Assembly (NCBI GenBank): GCA_010093515.1
Contig: MU001672.1
Location: 1,493,562 to 1,557,561 of the forward strand
Direction: 5' to 3'
Length of the DNA: 64,000 nt
DNA from: Lineolata rhizophorae
Taxonomy: Eukaryota > Ascomycota > Dothideomycetes > Lineolatales > Lineolataceae
Below the pieces are notes generated by a model that saw nothing but the letters and a program-made list of their open reading frames with translations, was not told the origin of the DNA and ran no database searches. The position numbers were made by a program, and so were the translations under genes. This document shows positions 1 to 10,919 of the stretch, one piece after another. Within the stretch, counting starts at the first letter, position 1, and the number at the start of each line of letters is the position of its first letter.

Positions 1-484
1 TTTCTAGGTAACTTCTAATGGCTTATCAACATACGGAGCACTCGTGGTCCAGTCTTGAGAGAACTCGACAGACCAAACGTACTGTCACCAATTGTTAGCC
101 GGGATATGTACTATGGCGACAAAGTGCGATCACCCAACATGGCGCAGAGGCTTAGCGCGACGTGTGGCGGTGCCAGCCGATTGGCCGCGCATATCGCTGC
201 CGCATCGGGCAATAGAGGAAGAAGCTTAACCACGCAAAACCACAACACCCCCGCCGGCCCCCACCCAACAACTCGGCCTCGGTTGGGGAAAGGAAAGGCC
301 CTCGCGATAAAATCCGCACTTCTGCTGGACCGCTGCGGACAAGGTCAAAGCGAAACGGTTCGATCTCCGAGGACCGATGCGGAGAGTATCATGACGTCAG
401 CCCTTATACGTATGGCTCCCGACCCTGCGCGCATTCTGCAAGGGAGCTATGTGGGTACACGGCGCCCTCTTCTCCCTCTCTTTC
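1..484. other. Intergenic, no gene seen
   Basis: This stretch lies downstream of the cyclophilin gene. The one longer open frame here has no recognisable domain, no splice-supported continuation and no codon pattern I trust. It probably holds the cyclophilin 3' untranslated region and part of a neighbour's flank beyond the window. Confidence 0.5.
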
Positions 485-1196
485 TTAGGCCAGCGGGTTA
501 GCGTGTATGGTGACGTTCTTGATGGTGACTTTTTCCTTCGGCCGCGACTTCTTGTCGACCTCGAGGGCCTCGAGGGCGTCCAGTGTGTCGAAGCCGTCGA
601 TGACGCGGCCGAAGACGGCGTTCTTGCCGTCGAGGTGCGGCGCGGCGGCGTAGGTGACGAAGAACTGCGAGCCGTTGGTGTCGGGCCCCTTGTTGGCCAT
701 GCTGACGATGCCTCGCGCGTTGTGGCGCAGCGCCGGCCGGAGCTCGTCCTCGAACAGGGCGTCCGGGGTCGGGTAGATGGACGCGCTCGTCTTGGATTTG
801 GCGTCGGATGCCGGGGAGCCGGTCTGGACCATGAAGGTCGGGATGTTGCGGTGGAAGGGACTGCCGTCGTAGAAGGATGAAGCGCACAGGGCCAAGAAGT
901 TCTGGAGGATTGACGGTGCTGTTCAGCTCCTTGCTCGCTACGTGGATTGCTGCCAAAAGGCGCATCCGGCGCTTCTTCACGTCGGGCACTGGACGCTAGT
1001 TACCTCGGCAGTCTTGGGAACGCTTTCGCAAAAGACCTCGATCTTGAGGTCGCCAAGATCGGTATGGAGCTGGGAGACACGTGGTCAGCGGAGCGATTAC
1101 CAAGTGCTGAAACACTCGGGGCCAGTGGCCGTTGGTGGTTATTGGCGAGGGCGCGTAGCGGGGAGCAGGACGGTGGGTACGTACGGTGACGGACAT
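485..1196 (-). CDS. ppil3: PPIL3-type cyclophilin (peptidyl-prolyl isomerase)
   Basis: Single-domain cyclophilin of the PPIL3/Cyp10 class, a prolyl cis-trans isomerase whose animal counterpart is found with spliceosomes. Exons are complement(485..901, 1004..1069, 1185..1196), giving 164 aa, the usual length. The first exon is only 12 nt and encodes MSVT; it joins to LHTDLGDLKIEVF, which matches the conserved PPIL3 start. Introns have GTACGT and GTAACT donors. Conserved blocks are FHRNIPTFMVQTG (active-site Arg and Phe), MANKGPDTNGSQFF, and HLDGKNAVFGRVIDG. The loop after FMVQTG differs from the usual GTGRGG-like loop and is Ser/Ala-rich (SPASDAKSK), so peptide specificity may differ. The gene diverges from the arrestin-like gene across a 1.4-kb C-rich interval. 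The family is secure; the cellular role is inferred from homologues. Confidence 0.93.
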
Positions 1197-2593
1197 GCTA
1201 GGTGACGAGTGCTGGTCTCCGCTCCTCTGCCGAAACAGTCGAAGGAGGCCAGGCTTCTGCTTAGCGCGGAGGGCGAAACGGCGAGAGCTTGCCAGTCGCG
1301 CCAGAGGCGGGTAGATAGGCGAGTTTCCCCAGGCGGTCGTGGCCCAGAACGCTGCGGGGACGGCGACCGGTAGCGGCGGGCAGGGCTGGCGCCCGAAGAG
1401 CACACAAGAGCCTCCCGGCGGCGCGGGGGCCCAGACTCTCTCTTGTGGAAACGCTCGTCGGTACGGGCGAGGGCGCACACGGCAATAAGAGGTGGTGATT
1501 GTGCGCCGCCAGCTAGCGCTGGTGTCCGCCTGGAGGCGGAGCGCCGGCGCAAAACGGGCCACTCAGGGCGGACCGCGGGGGCCACGCACAAGTGCAGCGC
1601 AGACCGCCCTCGCCAAGCCCCGCGAATCCCTCCCCAGGCAACACCAGGCACTGCTCGCTCGCCGCCGCGCCCGCCGGCCTCGTCCTGCCTCCTCCGCCCG
1701 CGCGCTGCCGTGGCCCTCGCCCACTCCTCCACTCTGCTCCTCCCCGCCCTTCCTCCCACCTCGCCGCGCGCGCCTCACCCGCACGCCCTAGCCGCACGCG
1801 TCCAGCGGGGAACCTAGCAACCAAGCCCGCCCGCGGCCGTGCGCCGCGCCCGCCTTGTGATTGACCCGGCCTGCGGGGACCTGGACACCCCAAGCCGTCT
1901 GCGTATGGGCGCTTTGGTGTAGCTGAGCTCCTCGCATCATCAGCCGCGCCAACCGTTTTTCGACCCCGCCGCCCGCGGCGCCGCTCGCTGCCACCTGCTG
2001 GCGGCTGCCCTTGCGCGCCCAGGCCACCGAAAAGCCCTCGCTCCTTTGCCGGGCCCTTAGCACACGCCCGTCCGCCTCAGCCCTGCATCTCGCACCCACA
2101 CACACCACCTCGACCGCTGCCGACCGCACGCCTCTCCGCCTCTCGGCCGCGACTTCCGGCTGCCATCGCCGCTCGTCCATCACTCTCGCCAGACTCTCGC
2201 GCCTCGCCTCATCCCGCATCTCGCCCCTCTCCGGACTTTTATTGCCGTCGCCCGGTGCTCGCGCCGGGGCTCCAGCACGTTGACGGGACCCTTCGCCGGC
2301 TCCAAACGCACGAAGCGAGCTGCAGCTGGACGCGAGCTGCAAGCGCCTCCGGTCGACCTCCATGCGGCCGCTTTCCCGCGAGCCAGGCCAGCGCCAGACG
2401 CGACGACGCAGTCCCGCGCAACCGGAGCCACATCAGCGCGCCATCACCAGCAAGCGCCTCAGTACGAATCGCACCGTCGCCGGCAGGAACCGCGTCAGCA
2501 GCAGCTCTTGCGCCGCCAGCGACTGCAGTATCCGGCGCGGTTGTCTAGGCTCACCCGCGATTCTGCCGCCTCGCGCTCCGCCTCGCTGCCACC
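1197..2593. promoter_or_regulatory. Divergent intergenic region, C-rich
   Basis: This 1.4-kb spacer separates the head-to-head cyclophilin and arrestin-like genes. From about 1590 to 2590 the + strand is strongly C-rich with many pyrimidine runs, as in long fungal 5' leaders. Several open frames on both strands are explained by this composition. No domain was recognised. Transcription starts cannot be placed from sequence alone. Confidence 0.5.
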
Positions 2594-4024
2594 ATGGCCG
2601 CGTTCGTGCGGGTCTCCGGACCCCCGAACAGCAACTTTCTCGTCGGCTATCCGGGCATATCGGCGACCTTGGTACGTGTCTTGCCGTCCCGTTTCAACCA
2701 GTTCTGGTTGTTCTGGTTTCAAAATGTGTTCGCTATCACTTATGGGTTGCGTCTAGAGGACGATTTGTCCATCAGTGATAGCCGTTGTCAAGAAGTAACT
2801 AATCTGTGCGCCTCCCGGCGATGCGTATGTAGCCACGCGTAGAAGGCAAAGTTGAAATCCGACCTGCCGTCGGCATCAGCGCTCCCGTTCTCGTGTCGCT
2901 CGTCACCATCGCCCTCCACCGCCGCGAAACCATCCACCCCCACGCCGAGTCCGTCGCCAAGCGTTCTCTCGCCGCCCCGCGAAAAGAGATCATTGATATC
3001 GTTGGAAAAGAGATGCTCTTGTTTCGTTGTCCGGCCGGGAAGGAGTGCGACAGTGTCTTGTCAATGGACCTTCCCTTCGTTATCTTCATACCGTACGGCC
3101 GAGGCGGGGAAGAAGTCGCGCGGCGAGTCCCTCCCGCGAGTCTCCAGCTGCCCAGCAGGACGGCCGAGACGTTCTACGAGTTGGTGGTGACGGTGCAGCA
3201 AGGCCCGCAAGAGCAGCGCAAGTACGCCTTCCCGGTACCGATATGCCGATACGACACCCTTTCCACTTTCGGCATGTACAACCGGCCCGAGTCCGCGGAG
3301 CGCGTCACCGACCACCTGGTCACACTAGGCATCTCGCTACCGCGGTGGTCCTACGGCCCGCTCGACCCGGTCAGCGTCTACATCAAGCTCAGCCCGAACC
3401 CGGACTGGATGAACAAGGCGCGCCGAGTGACGATCCAGAAGATCACGGTGGGCATCGACGAAGAGATCATCTTCAACCACGAAGGGGACGAGCCGCACCG
3501 CAAAGTCAAGGTGCTGACCAGGACGTCGCAGAATGTCGGCGTCAAGATGCCGGAGGCCGGCTACTACACCAACCTTGGCTTTGTGTTCCCAGCCAAGGAC
3601 CACAGGGATACCGAAGGCATATTGCCGCGGGGTAGGAAGGAGTTTCCCATGTACGCGGTCGCCGGCTTCACCACGACGGCCACGCTGTACAAGATCGAGT
3701 ACTACTTGACCGTTAAGGTAGGCTATAGAAGCCCACTCCCTTCTAAACGGATTGCTTCGTTGACACTTTTTGCGCTCACAGGCTCGGATGAGCAACGCAA
3801 AAGACATCCTCTTGCGTCAGCCCATTGTCGTCTGCCCCTTCGACCACGCCGGCTGCAAGGAGGAAATGGAGGCCATAGAGCAAGCGGCAAAGGACGCGGC
3901 GCACGTCAGCCCAGACAACCCCATGCTGCCAGCGCCGCATATAATCAGAGCGGACGACTCGAATGGCTATCGCGCGCTCGGAATGACGTTCGTCGGCGGG
4001 GTGCGCAAGCCGCTGATCGAGTGA
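2594..4024 (+). CDS. Arrestin-fold protein (possible Ldb19/ART-like)
   Basis: Three exons, join(2594..2671, 2833..3717, 3782..4024), encode 401 aa. The start has a good context (ACCATGG). All junctions are in phase, and the protein reads GISATL|PRVEGKVEIRP at the first one. The beta-strand-rich sequence (KVEIRP, LVTIALHRRE, FYELVVTVQQ, PVSVYIKL, KVGYR-side strand) and the overall family pattern fit an arrestin N-terminal-like fold. Such proteins act as adaptors that bring ubiquitin ligases to membrane transporters. No PPxY motif is visible, and the protein is much shorter than yeast Ldb19. It may therefore be a distinct conserved fungal arrestin subfamily and not a canonical ART. The conserved C-terminal segment CPFDHAGCKEEMEAIEQAAKD is encoded across the second splice. 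The arrestin call is from pattern recognition; the Ldb19 link is tentative. Confidence 0.75.
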
Positions 4025-5249
4025 GGAGCGCGGCAAGTGGCTGCGGCGGGACTCATGTTCGCCGGAAAGCTGCTGGTGGTTACTGCATCCGCTGGGGCGT
4101 AGAACATACTTCTGAAGCCACGAACATCGCGCGGGCATCGGAACGGAAGACGAAATCACAACTTGGTTTTCGGACTGCTAGGCGCCGGCGTGCTTGGCAC
4201 GGGCATATGAGGTCACAGCCTTTCTACCTGCGTGGAATATCAGGTAGAGTACGTATCCGTAGTGTCTACTTTTAACCTATTTGCGTAACGAGTTTCCTTC
4301 AGTTAGGAGTTCGCGGCGTTGTTGGCAGTCGGGAGAAGTTCCCGTCTCATCTTGTCTCGGTTTTTATGGCAACAGGGTCTTGGCGTCTTTCCGATTTCAC
4401 GGCGTCATTTTTTGGGTGGACGGGTTGGGCTGGGCGAGTAATTTGCAAATTTGTGCTTAGTCAGACAAGGTCGGAGTACAAATGCTGCAACTTTGTCGGC
4501 AATGGAACCTGGAAACTTGGCAACGGGGATTGGGGCATCGGTATATTCTATTCTTCGAGGGTTGTTGTTGTTGCTTCTCTTCTATTCACTGGGAGGGGGG
4601 AACGGGTAGGACACGAGTCGCCGAGCGAAGTCGTTGACCATTGTCCCATGCGGCTCGTGGGAGCACGCCAGGTAGCTAGGTGGTCCGGTCCGCCTCTCTT
4701 GCGCGCTTCGGGCGTTCATGCATTGCGGCGGAGTTGTTTTGGTTGCTTGCCCAGAACGCGCGCAACTGCTGAAAGTCGAAAACTCCCGTCCGGAAGATGC
4801 GTTTGCCTTTACTTTTTCTTATTGCGCCGCTTGTGTTGCGTTAGGTTTGTACGCTTATACCGGGGGGTTGTGGGTTGGTGGGCTTAGGTGTTGTGATGGT
4901 CGAGGTTGAGGTGTGTGGGCATGGGGATACCAACGCCTTCTAGGGCGGAGAAGAAATGTGAAAACCTCTCCTGTTTGGTATGGACTTGTGGCTTTGTTCT
5001 CTCTGACTTTGTTTGTGATGCTAGTCGTACATGGGCACCGTAAGTACCTATCTTCGGTAAGACATGCAGGCGGCACACTACCTTAAGAAACATGATGTGC
5101 CGGCGCCTCTGCCCATCTATGGACGTCTGGTGACAGAGTGCGCTACGTAGTAGACATTACGGACTTCGCTAACACCAACCAGCACAAGCAACCACGGTCT
5201 TCTTATCTACCACCAACCCACCCTCTTCGAGCAAAGCCCCGCCTCCTCC
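4025..5249. other. Intergenic, no gene seen
   Basis: This is a 1.2-kb spacer between convergent genes (arrestin-like on +, small protein on -). It holds 3' untranslated regions of both. The 173-aa open frame starting at 4366 is Gly/Arg/Trp-rich with no domain and looks like chance. Confidence 0.5.
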
Positions 5250-5594
5250 CTACTGCGGCTTTGGCCGGATCGCCAGGTCACCAAAGGCGTGGTGCAACGT
5301 CTCGCCGACGTGCTCGGAGAGCCGTTCACTCTCGCTCCCAGCCCCGGCCTCATTGTTGCTATGGGCAGCCTGCTGCTGCATGGCATGTGCCCTGGCTCCG
5401 GCGACGTACTCGTCGATCATGCGCTTCAAGGAGGCGTACTGCGGGCTGGCCTCGCCGAAGGTGTTGCGAGCGTTGCGCAGGTTGGTGGCGAGCTGTTGGG
5501 AATTCTCTTTTTTTAAAAAATGGCAAGCCCAATGGCAATGGGATGTGAAGAAAAGTGACCTGCGTACCGAGATGAGGAGCTCGTTGTCCATCAT
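5250..5594 (-). CDS. Small conserved-looking protein of unknown function
   Basis: I do not recognise this gene. The model is complement(5250..5504, 5568..5594), 93 aa. The first exon is nine codons (MMDNELLIS) followed by a GTACGC donor. A 63-bp intron ends in an AG, after which the frame continues NSQQLATNLRNARNTFGEAS. The second exon has an amphipathic helical look (QLATNLRNARN, YASLKRMIDEYVAG), then a Gln/Asn/Ser-rich linker and a short conserved-looking tail (HHAFGDLAIRP). It has no membrane segment or signal peptide. The coherent helix and in-phase splice favour a real gene, possibly a coiled-coil subunit of a complex. Further 5' exons or the ATG at 5681 are alternatives. Confidence 0.55.
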   Translation of the reverse strand: MMDNELLISVRRSLFFTSHCHWACHFLKKENSQQLATNLRNARNTFGEASPQYASLKRMIDEYVAGARAHAMQQQAAHSNNEAGAGSESERLSEHVGETLHHAFGDLAIRPKPQ

Positions 5595-6219
5595 TTTGTT
5601 TTGGGAGGAAGCGGAACTGGCTCTCCTCCTTTGAGGGAGATACTGGGCTCGAAAAGAAATCAGACAGGGTTCATTTATCAAAATAGATGGTTATCAACTA
5701 ACAGAATCTCGTTCAGCCCTAAAATGTACAGATTCTGCGTATATATTAAGCAGCAATGCTTCGTAAGTACGCTCCGGTTCCCTCGACGTGGCTTGTTGGA
5801 AGAGGTGACGGAGATGTGGCTGAAGAAACTCAGGGTCCACTGCTCTGTGGCGTCGCGAGCGGACGCACTAAGCCAAATACCCACTAGCTTTACCTCGGCA
5901 GTCCCGCGGGGCTGGACTGGACGTCAACCTCGGGAGCTCAAGCGACAAGGGGGGGTTAAAGAAGCGGGTGTCATCTCGAGCAATTAGGGCGTTTAGAGGC
6001 GTAGTGAGACAGATATTCCGCGAACCTGTTATTGAAATCGTACATATGCACTAGGCGCTTTCTCAAGAGCCTGCTGTACTTTTAGGATCTAAGCTCAACC
6101 AAAGCGTGCTGAAGTTCCGAAGTCGTCGCTGCGCCCGCTTCTTCACTTCGGGTCCCAGTACCCATCTCATAACCGTCGTCGTGAGCTCCACACGAAAACA
6201 GCAGCAACACCCACCAACC
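5595..6219. other. Divergent intergenic region
   Basis: This is the spacer between the small - strand gene and the + strand dehydrogenase. It would hold both promoters. The 128-aa frame starting at 5601 has no recognisable features. No confident binding site was identified. Confidence 0.45.
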
Positions 6220-7383
6220 ATGGGCGAAGCCTACAAGCTGGACGAAATGCCCGACGGTGGCGCGGGCACCCTTGAAGACATGCCCAAAATCCAGCAAGTC
6301 GCCGGCGAATCCGCCGGACCGTGAGCCCCCTCTCCCCAACGTTTCCACTACGCATCCATCAGGTCCAATTCAACAGCGACCACTCCACACGAATCCCGCA
6401 ATCGAATCCCCAACCGCGTAACAACACTAACCGACTTCCGCATCCCGCCCCGCAGCCGTGCCAAAGACAAAGTCGTCATCATCACCGGCGCCAACTCCCT
6501 CCTCGGCATCGGCCGCGCCGCCGCCCACCAATTCTCCCGCAACGGCGCCCGCGCCGTCTTCGTCTGCGACTTCGCGTCCACGCACCTCGATGCGCACGCG
6601 TGCGAGATACGCTCCTTGTACGCGGGCGTCGACGTGCATGCGCGGCGCTTCGACGCGGCCGACGAGGACGCCGTCCGGAGCGTCGTCGACGAGGCCGTCG
6701 AGATGTACGGCCGCTTGGACGTGTTCTTTGCGAACGCGGGCGTGGCGACAGGAAGGGTGTTTGGGGATGTGTCCGCGGAGGATTTTATGAAGACGTTGAG
6801 AGTCAATGCTTTGAGGTGAGTTTGAGGTTCGTTGTTTTGTTGGTGAGTGGATGTGAAGCCGGTCGACTCTTTAGTCACGTTGGTAGGCTGGATATGAAAC
6901 ATCTGACAATACATCCTTCCCGCCAGCGTTTTTCTCGCCGTCAAGTATGCCTCCAAAGCCATGCAGCGTACCAGCGCCAGCAAACTCCAACCAGGTGGTT
7001 CCATCATTGGTACCGCCTCTGTCGCCGGGCTCCGTTCCAACGCCGGCTCCACCGATTACAGCGCCTCCAAGGCTGCCGTCGTGTCCATCGCCCAAACGTG
7101 CGCCTTCCAACTGGGAGGGACGGGCGTTCGGGTCAACGCCATTTGCCCTGGCCTGATCGAGTCGGGGATGACAAAGCAGACGTTTGACTACGCGCGGTCG
7201 CGTGGAACGACGGGGAAGCTCGGCCAGTTGAATCCGACCAGGAGGCCAGGCGTAGCGGATGAAGTCGCGAGGGTTGCATTATTCTTGGGGAGCGACGAGG
7301 CTAGTTACGTGAATGGCCAGGCTTGGGCCGTGTGTGGAGGGTTGAGCGCAGGACACCCGTTTGTACCCGGCAAACTAGCATGA
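6220..7383 (+). CDS. Short-chain dehydrogenase/reductase (SDR)
   Basis: A classical SDR of 305 aa, an NAD(P)-dependent oxidoreductase with unknown substrate. Exons are join(6220..6320, 6456..6815, 6927..7383); codons split at both junctions restore correctly. Residues 44-53 carry the cofactor motif [10 protein letters not shown]. An Asn-Ala-Gly motif (FANAGVA) is near 128. The catalytic Ser lies in GTASVAG near 182 and the active-site Tyr/Lys in YSASK near 200, followed by RVNAICPG. The first ~34 residues are a non-conserved, acidic leader encoded by exon 1 and lack an obvious targeting signal. The ATG at 6220 has a strong context (ACCATGGG). Neighbours give no pathway clue, and the closest specific subfamily cannot be named. 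Confidence 0.92.
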
Positions 7384-7658
7384 GAATAAAGACAACTGAA
7401 TTGCACAGAAAAGTATTCTATCTCGATATTGAGCGCCAAAGGGGGTAAAAAATAGATTGCAAGAAGTGATTAGTAAAGATAGTTGAAGCTTCAATCGGTA
7501 AGTCTTAGTGGTCGAAATGAAGAACCCAAGAGACATGCTGACGTTCAAAAATAGTAGCTGCCAATTGGAACAATAAGGGCTTTCCTGGTCTATTGTTCCT
7601 CCAAAATAAGGTATTGTAACTTACGCCAATAGAATATGTGAGGCGTGGGCTCGAAATA

Positions 7659-9006
7659 CTACAGAAACATATTGCTTCCTCCGCTAAGTCCTCTACGAGT
7701 AGAGCTTCGGTGAGGAGATCTTGAAATCTTTGACCCGGCTCGCATTCCAGCGCTGATTCCATAGTTCGCCCCACCAGAAGATCCTGATCCCGATCCAGAT
7801 CGTGCGTGTGTGGTCAGGCCACCCAATGGCTGGCGGAGAGACGGGTTTGGTCGAGATCTGCGGGCGAAGTTGTCTTCTCTTCGACTATTTGTCGTTGGTA
7901 CGGGAAGACGTGTCCTGTGCGATGGAGTTGCTGCGATGGATCCGCTCACCACTATGTGTCATCAGTGCGGATCGAGTCAGGATATATGACGGGCACACTC
8001 ACAGGACCCTAATCCCAATCCCCTTGTCGAATTACAAGACGGTCCGCTAGGGTTAGCTAATGGTACGCGTTGGCCTTCATTTGCAAATAGTCCGCTGACT
8101 CGCCTCCGGGGCTTGCTGCCTTCTGCAATGCGCTCGTCCCGCAATTTTGTTGTGGAGTGGCCGGTTCGAGACGCCAATGAACGCGATCCGAGTGCGTTCG
8201 CAAACGGATTCTCATGCCCACCGGCTTCTAGCACTTTGTCCACGTTCTCAGACGCCGCCGTCGCTACGTTCGACTCAAGGACTTCGCTCTTAAGCTTGTT
8301 GTACATCTGTTGGATGAATGAGTGGCTTTTGCTTTTCTCGCGGAATGCGTCGACGAGCTCTTGATTTCGCTTCGTGAGGGCTTGCTGGTCAGCCGTCACT
8401 GCTGTTTCGTTTGTTAGTGAATGGACCAGTGGGCTTGGTGGATGGGGTTGAATGCCTTCTAGTTTGGACTGGAGCTTCTTGATCTCAGAGTTTGCTTCAA
8501 ACACGAGTTGGTCTAGCTGTTGGTTAAGTCCATGGTACTTATCCGACAGCGCTTTTGAAATGTGCTCCTGATAGATGCTAGAGATTGTTAGTGGCGAGCC
8601 TGTTGTATTTTGATGAGGATCGTGTAGCGTACATTTCCTGGGTTGTCTGATACGTATAGAATTGAAGCGCTCGTCCGGCGCATTCCATGATGACAGTGGG
8701 ACTGAGGCCGCTGAGGATACTGGTCTTGTAATCTTCCGAAGGATTGAGCACCGACTTAACGACATCGTCGGGATTGTTGAGTCTGGTATCGCAAGCAGGG
8801 CATATTCGTCGATCGAGCGTGGCATTCGCGAGACCTTGGTTCTCCGCGCATTGGAGACAAAAAATATGACTAGAGTTTGATGGTGGGTATGCAAAGTGTG
8901 TGACATCAAGAGACTTCTGGACCACTAACCTGCATGTTGTTACAATGGCGCAGTCGTCGAGAACCGCGCGGCATTTGAGGAAATTACAACGGAAAGTGAA
9001 GTCCAT
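7659..9006 (-). CDS. hei10: HEI10/CCNB1IP1-type RING protein (meiotic crossover)
   Basis: Four exons, complement(7659..7951, 8003..8577, 8633..8869, 8930..9006), give 393 aa. Splicing the first intron completes an N-terminal RING: Cys7, Cys12, Cys25, His27 (CSHIFC), Cys30, Cys33, Cys49 and Cys52 (CPAC). Downstream the sequence follows human CCNB1IP1: PSEDYK, LSGLSP, RALQFYTYQ, then IYQEH and a long coiled coil (about residues 105-225). The C-terminal tail is Ser/Gly/Arg-rich (SRREDNFARRSR, HARSGSGSGSS). The family acts as a SUMO or ubiquitin ligase on meiotic chromosomes and marks crossover sites. All four splice phases agree. The gene suggests that the organism keeps meiotic machinery. Confidence 0.93.
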
Positions 9007-9459
9007 AGTCGAAAGATTGAGGCAATTGGGGCGAGGCAGGTGGCTAGCGACAGAATCTGAAAATGTTGTCGGCGTAATTATGACTCCCCTGTAAGGTTCT
9101 GATCACTTGACTAGACCCAAGGTTCCACTGTATATGGCTGCCCTTTTGGGAAGCGGCATCTCTTCGCGTAGGCCGCAGCGGAGAATCATTGATTCCCGTG
9201 TTGGACGCTCAGACATGTCACACTCAGACTCGTACTAAATGTAATTAGGGCCCAACGAACATTAGCATTATATCAGCTGCCCTTAGCATGCGGGGACGGA
9301 ATTGTAACGTGGCGGTGCATGGTGTTGTGGCTGGGCCTCGAAACTGCCGGCCAATCACATCGCTTCGTCTCGCTACCTCGCCTTCCACAACTTCCTCCAG
9401 CCATGTCTAGGACTCTAGGCCTCTTCCACCTCCAACTCACCGAATTCTCACCGCCCAGA
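9007..9459. promoter_or_regulatory. Divergent promoter of HEI10 and XAP5 genes
   Basis: A 450-bp head-to-head interval. An in-frame ATG at 9403 could extend the XAP5 protein by 19 residues. No other coding signal was seen. Confidence 0.45.
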
Positions 9460-10719
9460 ATGTCGAATCCTTCTTCCGCCGATCAGTCTCGCACTTCCAC
9501 TCCGAATCCAAATGCCGCCGCTTCCCGCTTCACGTCGCAGAATACCACCGCCGAAGATCTCCTCAAGTCGCAGACGGTCGGCCTCGTTCACCTGTCCGAC
9601 TTCCGCAAGCGGCGCGCCGAGGCGCTCGAGCTGAAGGCACGCGAGGAGCAGGAACGTTCGTTGGGCCGATCGCCAGGACCGCCTGCTCCGGGTACACCAG
9701 GTGAAGGGTAAGCTCGCTGCGAAAACACTTTGTGTGCCAGCGTACACGCTAACTGTCAAAGTACAGAGGCGCGACGCCACAACCGGTGAAAAAGAAGCGC
9801 AAGAAGGTCCCCAAAGGCAAGCTGTCATTCGCTTTCGATGACGAAGAAGACGGCGAGTTGGCAGAAACATCAGCAGCGCCGTCGCCGCGTCGCTCCAACA
9901 CCCCGGACGAGCGAAAGAAGGACGTGAGCGAAGATGACACGGCAACCGCTGCTCCGCTAAAGAAACGGCTCGGTCCGAATTCCGGCGTAACGGTCACTCC
10001 AAAGGCCATGACGAAGTCAATATTGCTGCGCGAGGCGCAGACGCGTGAGCAGTTGCGAAAGGAGTTTTTAGTGATGCAAGCCGCGGTCAAAGCGACGGAG
10101 ATTGCAATCCCTTTCGTGTTCTATGACGGTACTAACACTCCGGGCGGCGTCTGCAGGATGAAGAAAGGGGAGCAGGTCTGGCTGTTTCTTGACAAGGCGC
10201 GCAAGACCGGTGCGCGGAGGAAGGTGGGAGGTGAACGGAGCCAGCGCGAGTGGGCAAGGGTGGGCGTAGATGATCTCGTGCTGGTCCGAGGCGAGATCAT
10301 CATACCTCACGTAAGTGGCTGAGACTGCACTTATAGGGTTCTCGCAACTGAATTGGCTGTAGCACTACGATTTTTATTACTTCATTGTCAACAAAACTAT
10401 TGGTTTCGACGGCCAATTGTTCAAATACTCCGCGCAGCCAACGGCAGCATCACCTGTCATTGCTGAAGAAGATGAGGATGCTGCTATCGCCGACCCTCTT
10501 GCACGAGCGGATAAGTCCAAGGAGAAATCGAGCGTAAAAGTCGAAGAACTCGAGGGCTATCACGACGAGCCGACTCTGACTAAGGTTGTTGATCGCCGTT
10601 GGTACGAGAGGAATAAGCACATCTTCCCTGCGAGCCTTTGGGAAGAATTTGACCCGGGCAAGGACTACAGCAAAGGCATCCGCAAGGATCCTTCCGGCAA
10701 CGCATTTTTCTTCTCTTAG
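9460..10719 (+). CDS. XAP5/FAM50 family nuclear protein
   Basis: Exons join(9460..9707, 9767..10310, 10363..10719) encode 382 aa; starting at the in-frame ATG at 9403 would give 401 aa. The N-terminal half is low in complexity with a basic patch (KKKRKKVPKGK) and an acidic stretch (DDEEDGELAE). The XAP5 domain occupies roughly residues 170-380. It includes IPFVFYDGTN, MKKGEQVWLFLDKAR, DDLVLVRGEIIIPHHYDFYYF across the last splice, KTIGFDGQLF and VVDRRWYERNKHIFPASLWEEFDP. FAM50/XAP5 proteins are nuclear and linked to spliceosome function and chromatin in other eukaryotes; the role here is inferred from the family. The gene is head-to-head with HEI10 and convergent with the beta-galactosidase gene. 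Confidence 0.93.
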
Positions 10720-10919
10720 CCGAGTTGAGAGGTTGAATTTGGTGTCGGTGTAAGGGTTTCTACAGTAGATTTACGGAGTTCAGGGTTCAGGTTATTGGTA
10801 TGTACACAAGGTCTACATGCTCGAGCGCTAGGCTTTTAGGACTTTAAAGGAGCATTTGGTAGCACAAATAGAACGTTAATGGACGTTCAGTTTGACAATA
10901 TTACACGCAGACTACGTCC

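Noticed and set aside
4366-4887. 173-aa frame as a gene
   Set aside because: Biased composition, no domain, lies in a convergent intergenic region.
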